Positions 23,901-35,900 of a DNA stretch of 64,000 bases are shown piece after piece (the first letter of the stretch is position 1; every line of letters starts with the position of its first letter). The translations under genes were made by a program, and so were the position numbers. The stretch is from positions 159,377,174 to 159,441,173 of the forward strand of contig JAVGWX010000002.1 in the NCBI GenBank assembly GCA_036924085.1, given 5' to 3'. The notes under the pieces were generated by a model. The model saw only the letters and a list, made by a program, of their open reading frames with translations, ran no database searches and was not told where the DNA came from. The DNA is from Ariolimax columbianus. Taxonomy: Eukaryota > Mollusca > Gastropoda > Stylommatophora > Arionidae.

Positions 23901-26900
23901 CAGACTCACTCACACGCTGAGTGTTGTCCATACGACCTCTTGTGGTTATCGAAAAGGCACGACAAACTGCGTTAGATGCCTTCCCACCTTTCTACCCTGC
24001 GGGTTACATGTTTACGGAAAGGCTTCGGTGGTAACCCTGAGACAAAATCTGCATCCTATGCTATCTCCAGTCGTCTCGATGAATGTCTTGCCACTGGCAA
24101 AAAAGGTAGCTTAGGCTCTGTGAGTGAGGTTGACAAAAGGCGCAGTTTCTTCCTCACTTTAATCCAAATCACCGCGCAAGTCACCCATTTCAGCGGACAC
24201 AGCAAGAGATACGATTGTCCACACGGCTGAACAAAGAGAGTGGTCTTGATCACTTGTGATGGGCAACTATTATTTATTCTTTTCAATCTGTGAGTTGTTT
24301 GCTTGGAAGTCAATATTTATCTCATGTTTGTAAAACAAATACTGAAGCCAATGTTATTCCTTTCCTGATTTCTGTCTCATCTTTCCATCCCATGTCATTA
24401 TTTGTCTAAGATAGGAGAAACCTTTGATATATTCTAGTATATCATCTTATTGCGCCTCATCATCACTATTAAGTAATCAATATTTTCAATCCATTCCTCT
24501 GTATTGTTTATTAAACACAATCAATCTATCATTATTATTTGTCTCCCTCTTGCTCTAAAGCCCTGCTAACTGGTTTTATACTCATGTGAAGGAAAAGTAT
24601 GGAAACGTTCTTGTTATGTGACCAGATCACTTAATTATCTGCCTGTCTATGTAAGTTGTTCCTACTTTCTGTTGGATTTCATTATTTCCCTCTTTGTCTT
24701 TTCTAGTGTCACCATAAAAAACATACTTAGACAAAGAGATAGAAAATGATGGAGAATAGTTATCTACCTTTCCCAGGGGGTTTGCACTTCTAGTCAGGCT
24801 CTGTATGCTGGACCGAAGTTTGTCCACCTCTTTTTGAACAGCTTCCCGCTGCTTCCTGCGCTGAGCATCAGAAACAAGTGGCCGCTCCTGCCGGAGGACA
24901 TGGCACACACTTTAATTATAATAAAAATATTAGTGGTGCGTCTTCATTTCTTTCAAAATATAAATGAAAATAAAAACTATCAGGGACTACGGATGGCAGG
25001 GTGCGTCTTCATTTCTTACAAAATATAAATTAAAATAAAAACTATCAGAGACTAGAGATAGCACAAACAAAGATAACTAAAACAAAACCCATCTAGACAT
25101 CATTTTCCCATTCCTGGTGTCAGCTGAGACATTTTCACGGCCAACAAGTAAAGGTGACTTTTTCAGATAGTTGGAGCAAAAAGCACAGATTTTTGTTTTA
25201 TAGACAAGTAGATGGCACAGCAGATAGGATACCAGTCTTTTATACTAGTGAAATGAACTTGAACCCTGGTAGGACCAAGATGTTTTTAATCAGGAGTGAC
25301 ACATAAACGTTGTCTGCACATAGCATAGTGACTGCTAGGGCAAGCAGCCTTTATTCTTCAGCCCTAAAAATCCCAATGATAAAGATGGCACAATAATAGA
25401 AGACTCACTTACAAGCATAAATTCTTAACACAAATTCTATCAACACTGACACACTTGTCTCAACACAAATTCTATCAACACTGACACACTTGTCTCAACA
25501 TAAATTCTATCAACACTGACACACTTATCTCAACACAAATTCTATCAACACTGACACACTTATCTCAACATAAATTCTATCAACACTGACACACTTATCT
25601 CAACACAAATTCTATCAACACTGACACACTTATCTCAACACAAATTCTATCAACACTGACACACTTATCTCAACATAAATTCTATCAACACTGACACACT
25701 TATCTCAACACAAATTCTATCAACACTGACACACTTATCTCAACACAAATTCTATCAACACTGACACACTTATCTCAACATAAATTCTATCAACACTGAC
25801 ACACTTGTCTCAACATAAATTCTATCAACACTGACACACTTGTCTCAACATAAATTCTATCAACACTGACACACTTATCTCAACATAAATTCTATCAACA
25901 CTGACACACTTGTCTCAACATAAATTCTATCAACACTGACACACTTATCTCAACATAAATTCTATCAACACTGACACACTTGTCTCAACATAAATTCTAT
26001 CAACACTGACACACTTATCTCAACATAAATTCTATCAACACTGACACACTTGTCTCAACATAAATTCTATCAACACTGACACACTTGTCTCAACATAAAT
26101 TCTATCAACACTGACACACTTGTCTCAACATAAATTCTATCAACACTGACACACTTATCTCAACACAAATTCTATCAACACTGACACACTTATCTCAACA
26201 CAAATTCTATCAACACTGACACACTTATCCCATCACTTGATGAGTGTATAAACAGCAGGAGCATAGTTTTTGGTCTGCTGTTTCAGCCACATTTGCACTT
26301 CACATTCAACAAATTCGTTATTCGGGAAAACGACTCCCGCCAAGGTCAGGACCATGCATTATGCTGTAGGCCAAACCATGCATCTACGCAGCACGGTTGA
26401 GAGAATCAAGATCGTAGAGGGAAGGCAGACTCAGCTCCAAAATTGTGCAGTGCTGAAATTGGATCTGCTGGGCAAAATGCACATATATCGCTGCCTCACT
26501 GCAAATTATGACACAATGTAAACAAAACATTCTCTTCAGGATGAACAATGAAAAAGAAGTAAAAGCTTACACTGAACAAGGACAAAAAAAGGCAGGGAAG
26601 ATCATACAAGCACACGAGAATATCACCCTTACAATCTCTGTCTTTCTGGCAGGGCCTAGACTTCCCCTCTCCACCTCCTTCTTAGACTCCAACATCTTTT
26701 GAACTAAAGCACCTGGGAAAGGAAAAAAAGCAAAACAAACTGACATCGTACTTATCATCTTGTCCCAAGTGGGTTCCATACGAACATAGGCCTAGAATAG
26801 CTGAATGTTGGCAGCCTGTGCCAAAGCACTTCATATGCTGTTTTAGCGGTAGTTTGTTTTCTGTAGTATTTCATTTTACATTATGAGGTTGCCAACTTCA

Positions 26901-29900
26901 ACCCTGTTTAAGTTCAGTTCAGGTGCCAATCCAAGATTTAGGATCGGCTGCAATGCATCACAACGATCTTTGTCTCGCCTCGATGGTGCGATCTGCCAGG
27001 CTTTTCCCTGTCAAACTTTTCTTCATATTATTCTCCCACTCATAGCATTGGCTACGTCTGGTACTTTAGCCCCCCCAACCTTTCCTTCTCGTATTAATTT
27101 CAGTAAGGTGGTATCTTTTGATGTGACCAAAATATCTGAACTGCCTGACTCTGGTTCATCAATCCTATTTGCACCTGTAATTTCTAAAAAACTTCCTTCT
27201 TCCTCTTCTGCGTTCGTTCTGAATCTCCGGCTACCAAGCCCTGAACAGGGCTTTACAAGTAGCAGGATGTAGTCCGAAAAACAGAATGCGTTGTGTCTCT
27301 AGTTAACAGCTTGACTACGAAACTTTTGACCTTTCGGTCCGATGCATCCATCTTCGGCAGCTCAAAGACATCCTTATTTGTTTTCTTTTCTTTCCACGAG
27401 ATGTATACCATTCTTCCATAGATCTACACTTCAAAAGTATAAATTCTCTTCTCCGTTTGTTCATTGCCTATCTTTCTATGCTATACAGTATACATAATAC
27501 CTGATCAAAATCATTTTTAATTTGTGACTCAATTGTTCAGATATCAATAAAGCATGTTGGTGAAAGCTGATTTTAGAACCCTCCTTCAATCTTTGGCCTT
27601 TGATCTCCAATGTAAGATGAGCCACTGTAACCCACTACCAGAGAAGTCTAGTATGGAGTGAAGAGGTCAGATATGCGTAGCTTCAAATAACAGCAACAAC
27701 AACATACATCAAGAGAATGTAACATACCATGTTTGGTGTCCTGCTCATCTGTTGGTTTCAGTGCAGGCTAAAAACAGAAATTAGTATTAGACAAATCATA
27801 TATAGACATATATCACACATAGATATCTATAATATGCAGACATCTACCCCAAGTCACATATTATAAAACTACCACAATCTCATTCATCAATGTGCACCAT
27901 CATTATGTATTTGCAGCAACCACTGAGTGGCAACCTTCAAGTGAAAGGGTGGGCAGAAAGAATAGATTTTGCTATTAAAGCACAGTGTGAAAGGTGACTG
28001 AAGAGTACTGTGACTGTGGCTAGCAACCTCATCATATAAAACTTATTGTTACAGAAATGATCACTGAAATAGTGCATTTGAGTACTTTGAGTACTTCCTG
28101 CAAGGGGCCAGCTGCAATTATGTCCCTATGGTCCATATGGAGTGAAAGGAAGACAAATCACTGGATAGCTGACAGGTTAGAAAGCTTGCCTCACAGAAAG
28201 CAACTGACAGGGTAAGCTGTCCAGTCAAGGTGCACTCCAGTACACCCAGCTGTAAATGTGTACCTGACTCAGTTAGAAAAGGCAAGACGAGGAATGGAAC
28301 TGGTGACCTGATCTCACAAAAGATGAGACCTCCGACCCCAAGCCTCTAACACTCCATCCTTATGACAGTATCTGCCACAGGACCCCCAAGCCTCTAACAC
28401 CATCCCTGATGACACTACCTACCCCAATCCTCTAACACAACATCCCCATGACAGTACCTACCCCAATCCTCTAACACAACATCCCCATGACAGTACCTAC
28501 CCCAATCCTCTAACACAACATCCCCATGACAGTAAATACCCCAATCCTCTAACACAACATCCCCATGACAGTACCTACCCCAATCCTCACTACATCCCCA
28601 TGACAGTACCTACCCCAATCCTCACTACATCCCCATGACAGTACCTACCCCAATCCTCACTACATCCCCATGACAGTACCTACCCCAATCCTCTAGCACA
28701 ACATCCCCATGACAGTACCTACCCCAATCCTCACTACATCCCCATTACAGTACCTACCCCAATCCTCTAGCCCAACATCCCCATGACAGTACCTACCCCA
28801 ATCTTCTAACACAACATCCCCATGACAGTACCTACCCCAATCCTCACTACATCCCCATGACAGTACCTACCCCAATCCTCTAGCCCAACATCCCCATGAC
28901 AGTACCTACCCCAATCCTCTAACACAACATCCCCATGACAGTACCTACCCCAATCTTCTAACACAACATCCCCATGACAGTACCTACCCCAATCCTCACT
29001 ACATCCCCATGACAGTACCTACCCCAATCCTCTAGCCCAACATCCCCATGACAGTACCTACCCCAATCCTCTAACACAACATCCCCATGACAGTACCTAC
29101 CCCAATCCTCTAACACAACATCCCCATGACAGTACCTACCCCAATCTTCTAACACAACATCCCCATGACAGTACCTACCCCAATCCTCACTACATCCCCA
29201 TGACAGTACCTACCCCAATCCTCTAGCCCAACATCCCCATGACAGTACCTACCCCAATCCTCTAGCCCAACATCCCCATGACAGTACCTACCCCAATCTT
29301 CTAACACAACATCCCCATGACAGTACCTACCCCAATCCTCACTACATCCCCATGACAGTACCTACCCCAATCCTCTAACACAACATCCCCATGACAGTAC
29401 CTACCCCAATCCTCACTACATCCCCATGACAGTACCTACCCCAATCCTCTAACACAACATCCCCATGACAGTACCTACCACGGGACAATCTTCCATTTTC
29501 CCAACATTACAAATATTCAACTCACAAGATCAAGGTCTGGAGGAGGAGGTACTGTTTCTTGTACCAAGAAGTTGTCATCGTCATCATCATCATCATTATC
29601 ATTGTCTGCTATCACATTTGTTGGGTGGCCTGTGCCTAACCTAAACATAGGTAAGAATATGCTAACAAACAGAAACAAGACAGCAACAAAATGTTGTCCA
29701 AATTAATGTCATTAATAATATCTTCCTGCACAGGAGAACCACGTCATCTATCTCCGACAATCATTATTTGTCTAACTGAACTTGTTCTTCATCTTAATAT
29801 GTTCAAGATCAATGGGCAGATCAGCGACATAGCTGTGGGCCCGGCTCGAGCTTTGGTTGTATTTTCACGAGACACTTTGAGTCCCTTATTTGGTCTCAGT

Positions 29901-32900
29901 ATTAGGGTTCTCTCCTCCTGATGTACTACCGATACATCGACCACGGTAACGGTATTACTGACATGTCTAAGGCTGACCTCTCCAGCTTCAATGACTTTGT
30001 GAACAATTTTCATTCCTCTATCTATTTTACAGCTGGTATCTCCATTCCCATTGGTTGACCTTCTCAACATTACTGTCTCCATCTGTCCTTCCTGCCTCTC
30101 TCTCCATCACTGTCTCCTTCCAGCCTCTCTCTCCACCACTGTCTCCTTCCAGCCTCTCTCTCCATCACTGTCTCCGTCCAGCCTCTCTCTCCACCACTGT
30201 CTCCTTCCAGCCTCTCTCTCCACCACTGTCTCCTTCCAGCCTCTCTCTCCACCACTGTCTCCTTCCTGCCTCTCTCTCCATCACTGTCTCCTTCCAGCCT
30301 CTCTCTCCAACTGTCCTTCCTGCCTCTCTCTCCATCACTGTCTCCTTCCAGCGTCTCTCTCCATCACTGTCTCCTTCCAGCCTCTCTCTCCCCCATTGTC
30401 TCCTTCCAGCCTCTCTCTCCATCACTGTCTCCTTCCAGCCTCTCTCTCCATCACTGTCTCCTTCCAGCCTCTCTCTCCATTACTGTCTCCTTCCAGCCTC
30501 TCTCTCCATCACTGTCTCCTTCCAGCCTCTCTCTCCATCACTGTCTCCTTCCAGCCTCTCTCTCCATCACTGTCTCCTTCCAGCCTCTCTCTCCATCACT
30601 GTCTCCTTCCAGCCTCTCTTTCCATCACTGTCTCCTTCCAGCCTCTCTCTCCATCACTCTCTCCTTCCAGCCTCTCTCTCCATCACTGTCTCCTTCCTGC
30701 CTCTCTCTCCATCACTGTCTCCTTCCAGCCTCTCTTTCCACCACTGTCTCCTTCCAGCCTCTCTCTCCATCACTGTCTCCTTCCAGCCTCTCTTTCCACC
30801 ACTGTCTCCTTCCAGCCTCTCTCTCCATCACTCTCTCCTTCCAGCCTCTCTCTCCATCACTGTCTCCTTCCAGCCTCTCTCTCCATCACTGTCTCCTTCC
30901 TGCCTCTCTCTCCATCACTGTCTCCTTCCAGCCTCTCTTTCCACCACTGTCTCCTTCCAGCCTCTCTCTCCATCACTGTCTCCTTCCAGCCTGTCTCTCC
31001 ATCACTGTCTCCTTCCAGCCTGTCTCTCCATCACTGTCTCCTTCCAGCCTCTCTTTCCACCACTGTCTCCTTCCAGCCTGTCTCTCCATCACTGTCTCCT
31101 TCCAGCCTCTCTCTCCATTACTGTCTCCTTCCAGCCTCTCTCTCCATCACTGTCTCCTTCCTGCCTCTCTCTCCATCACTGTCTCCTTCCAGCCTCTCTT
31201 TCCACCACTGTCTCCTTCCAGCCTCTCTCTCCATCACTGTCTCCTTCCAGCCTCTCTTTTCACCACTGTCTCCTTCCAGCCTCTCTCTCCATCACTGTCT
31301 CCTTCCAGCCTCTCTCTCCATCACTGTCTCCTTCCAGCCTGTCTCTCCATCACTGTCTCCTTCCAGCCTGTCTCTCCATCACTGTCTCCTTCCAGCCTGT
31401 CTCTCCATCACTGTCTCCTTCCAGCCTCTCTTTCCATCACTGTCTCCTTCCAGCCTGTCTCTCCATCACTGTCTCCTTCCAGCCTCTCTCTCCATCACTG
31501 TCTCCTTCCAGCCTGTCTCTCCATCACTGTCTCCTTCCAGCCTCTCTCTCCATCACTGTCTCCTTCCAGCCTGTCTCTCCATCACTGTCTCCTTCCAGCC
31601 TCTCTTTCCACCACTGTCTCCTTCCAGCCTGTCTCTCCATCACTGTCTCCTTCCAGCCTCTCTCTCCATCACTGTCTCCTTCCAGCCTGTCTCTCCATCA
31701 CTGTCTCCTTCCTGCCTCTCTCTCCATCACTGTCTCCTTCCAGCCTCTCTTTCCACCACTGTCTCCTTCCAGCCTCTCTCTCCATCACTGTCTCCTTCCA
31801 GCCTCTCTTTCCACCACTGTCTCCTTCCAGCCTCTCTCTCCATCACTGTCTCCTTCCAGCCTCTCTCTCCATCACTGTCTCCTTCCAGCCTCTCTCTCCA
31901 TCACTGTCTCCTTCCAGCCTGTCTCTCCATCACTGTCTCCTTCCAGCCTGTCTCTCCATCACTGTCTCCTTCCAGCCTGTCTCTCCATCACTGTCTCCTT
32001 CCAGCCTGTCTCTCCATCACTGTCTCCTTCCAGCCTGTCTCTCCATCACTGTCTCCTTCCAGCCTCTCTTTCCATCACTGTCTCCTTCCAGCCTGTCTCT
32101 CCATCACTGTCTCCTTCCAGCCTCTCTCTCCATCACTGTCTCCTTCCAGCCTGTCTCTCCATCACTGTCTCCTTCCAGCCTCTCTCTCCATCACTGTCTC
32201 CTTCCAGCCTGTCTCTCCATCACTGTCTCCTTCCAGCCTCTCTTTCCACCACTGTCTCCTTCCAGCCTGTCTCTCCATCACTGTCTCCTTCCAGCCTCTC
32301 TCTCCATCACTGTCTCCTTCCAGCCTGTCTCTCCATCACTGTCTCCTTCCTGCCTCTCTCTCCATCACTGTCTCCTTCCAGCCTCTCTTTCCACCACTGT
32401 CTCCTTCCAGCCTCTCTCTCCATCACTGTCTCCTTCCAGCCTCTCTTTCCACCACTGTCTCCTTCCAGCCTCTCTCTCCATCACTGTCTCCTTCCAGCCT
32501 CTCTCTCCATCACTGTCTCCTTCCAGCCTCTCTCTCCATCACTGTCTCCTTCCAGCCTGTCTCTCCATCACTGTCTCCTTCCAGCCTGTCTCTCCATCAC
32601 TGTCTCCTTCCAGCCTGTCTCTCCATCACTGTCTCCTTCCAGCCTGTCTCTCCATCACTGTCTCCTTCCAGCCTCTCTCTCCATCACTGTCTCCTTCCAG
32701 CCTGTCTCTCCATCACTGTCTCCTTCCAGCCTGTCTCTCCATCACTGTCTCCTTCCAGCCTGTCTCTCCATCACTGTCTCCTTCCACCACTGTCTACTAC
32801 AAATCTACTGACGCCCACAACTAACCTCCTCTACACTTCTTCTCACCCTAAATCATGTCATGACTCACTCCCTTTCTCCCAGCTTCTCTACCTCTATCAG

Positions 32901-35900
32901 GATAACCAGCCCTTCCTACTCAAGGCCAATACTTGATTTCTTTCACGAGCGTTTCTATCTTGAGACCACTCTCACCTCCCTGATCCTTCCACTCTTAAGG
33001 TATTTCTAGATCCTCCCCTTGTCACCTACAAAAACCTGAGGGACTTATTGGTCCGTAGCCGTTTGCTAGCCAGAACCTAAACAACCATCCAGGTGCCATG
33101 CCTTGCAAGAACACAGGTGTTATTCAAACACGTTCGGTTACCTTCCCGAAATCAGTGCTTGACATCAAAGATGGTTTCCCTTGCAACTCCTACAACCTCA
33201 TTCCTTCTGTCATCTTGGCATGACATACATCAGCGAGACTGGTCTGAACTGTGTGCGTGCTCCTAGCAACACCTCAGTGACATTTATGACAATTCTAGCG
33301 TCAATATTGTCCATACCTTTAATTAGGCTTTGTCCCCCCCCCCCCCCTTCTCATTTGCCTTTCTTCTTCTTGTTCTACCAGTTACATTCGCTATATGTCC
33401 ACAATTCATCAGCTGGTCATTTCATGTTTGACCAATACTGGTTTACCCAGCCTTCTCTTTCTTTTCCCACTTCCTCCGCCTTCCTAGCCAGCTACTACTA
33501 GAACCTCACCACATTAATTCATTTGGTGACCTACCACTCCCATTTCTATATTTGAGGAGTCCCCATGTAGTCTCCAGCTAAGTACCTGTTCATGCTCATT
33601 TATGTGTTCCCCTCTCTATATTATTTATTCACTCCTTCCTCTATGATTTACTAGCTAATATTTTATGTTGTTGTTCCTAATGAAGGCTTTTCATTTTTGT
33701 TTTCGTCCTAGCGCGATATATGACCATACCAATACATTTTTTTTTCACACTGATGGCTGTGGGACTGGGATTTTAAAAAACTACTTTCTCACTTTGATAT
33801 TTTACTGAGAGTTGTGTAGGGACTCAGGGTTGATATGACGGACTTCCAAGAACTGTGTAAGAAAATTCTGTTTTACAAAAACAATCTTATGCATGAAGTG
33901 TTGTTTATCAGTGGAAGAACTAGAACGGTTCAGTTTTGTACAGAAGTAGGTTCAGTGTTATACAGAAGTAGGGTGGTTTAGTGTTATACAGAAGTAGGCT
34001 GGTTCAGTGTTATACAGAAGTAGGCTGGTTCAGTGTTATACAGAAGTAGGCTGGTTCAGTTTTATACAGAACTGGAGTGGTTCAGTGTTATACAAGGCAC
34101 ATGGATGCACATGCAAATGCCAAAGGTCAGGTGCAAACATGCTGACCAACATGTCCAGGCTGTGCACCTGGAAACAGACTGTGTTACAGCAACCTAACCC
34201 AACTTGGTCGAGATCAATAGTGAGATCTCCTGAGTGATGAAACTACTGAGAAGCTTTGCATTGCACTACAGCAAGGAGGAACCAGGCCAACCTTATTCAG
34301 TTTTGATGTATTTAACCCACTACCAGAGAAACTTCATCAAGATTGAAGAACTCAGTATGAGTAGTGTTCAACAACAAATTAGAGCACATCACATTATATG
34401 GCTTCGTTCGTTCTCAATCTCCCGCTACCAAACCCTGACACGAGCCTAAGTAGCAGAATGTAGTCCAGAGAACGGAATGCGTTGTGTCGTAGTTTACAGC
34501 TTGACTGCGATATTTGCACCTTTCGGCCCAACACATCCGACTTCAGCAAGCATTTTTTGAGTACCGGGTTAGCATTCCCTCTTTAATCCTTTCTGCTTAT
34601 CCAGTCTGCCCTACTGCAGCCTGTTATCCAGGATCACCGCGTGGAGGTGTAGAAGGGTCTTGGCAGCTCTGGTTCGCTGGCCCTGACGCTAGCAGTCAGC
34701 TATGGGTCGCTGGTCCTGATGCTAGCAGTCAGCTATGGGTCGCTGGTCCTGACGCTAGCAGTCAGCTATGGGTCGCTGACCACTGCAGCTCATGCACTGC
34801 TCAGCATCTTGATCCCATCCCATTACATGAAAGCAAATCATAGACAATCAATAAGCAAACATGATGGTTAGAGAAAAGTACAGAGATTGTGATTTTAGAG
34901 ATGAATGCTACAAATTTAATAAACTTAGGATATGGCAAAGAAAACAAATTAGACTTCAGATAAAGGTAGCCCACATTTTTGTGAAATTTAGAAGAGTGGA
35001 TGAGTTGTTACGATAAAGAAGACATCTTATTCTGGATACATGAGTTTAAATGAAAACAGGATGTTTAAAATATGATAGTTATTTTTAGATCAAGTGAAGC
35101 CAAAGATGCTGGTAATATACAGGTTGTTTACCAGCAAAGCCTGAGTAATAAAAACCTAAGTCTGCACACTGCACTGTAAATGTTGAGGAATTGACCTTTA
35201 TTGTTCAGCTCGACTAACCTTCTTGGTGGACTCCAGCAAGGGTGGGAAGTAGGGAAGGGGATGGTACAAAGATAGGTTTAGTTGTTAGTTATCAAGATAG
35301 GTTTAGTTGTTAGTTATCAAGATAGGTTTAGTTGTTAGTTATCAAGATAGGTTTAGTTGTTAGTTATCAAGATAGGTTTAGTTGTTAGTTATCAAGATAG
35401 TTTTAGTTGTTAGTTATCAAGAAAGGTTTAGTTGTAAGTTATCAAGATAGGTTTAGTTGTTAGTTATCAAGATATGTTTAGTTGTTAGTTATCAAGATAG
35501 GTTTAGTTGTTAGTTATCAAGATAGGTTTAGTTGTTAGTTATCAAGATAGGTTTAGTTGTTAGTTATCAAGATAGGTTTAGTTGTTAGTTATCAAGATAG
35601 TTTTAGTTGTTAGTTATCAAGATAGGTTTAGTTGTTAGTTATCAAGAAAGGTTTAGTTGTAAGTTATCAAGATAGGTTTAGTTGTTAGTTATCAAGATAG
35701 GTTTAGTTGTTAGTTATCAAGATAGGTTTAGTTGTTAGTTATCAAGATAGGTTTAGTTGTTAGTTATCAAGATAGGTTTAGTTGTTAGTTATCAAGATAG
35801 GTTTAGTTGTTAGTTATCAAGATAGGTTTAGTTGTTAGTTATCAAGATAGGTTTAGTTGTAAGTTATGAAGATAGGTTTAGTTGTTAGTTATCAAGATAG

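Noticed and set aside
25415..26230. CRISPR-like array of regular repeats
   Set aside because: Units are contiguous with no unique spacers, and the genome is an animal's. The same applies to the other arrays.
29620..29640. Alternative acceptors for exon 7 at GGCACAG or GGTTAG
   Set aside because: They leave a phase that does not fit the two bases carried over from exon 6; only TATGTTTAG at 29641-29642 does.
30051..32936. 961- and 918-codon open frames read as a huge repetitive protein
   Set aside because: Both follow from a 29-bp unit with no stop in any frame. Two overlapping frames give the same 29-residue pattern, composition is that of the DNA repeat, and the only real coding trace is Penelope-like RT at the edges.
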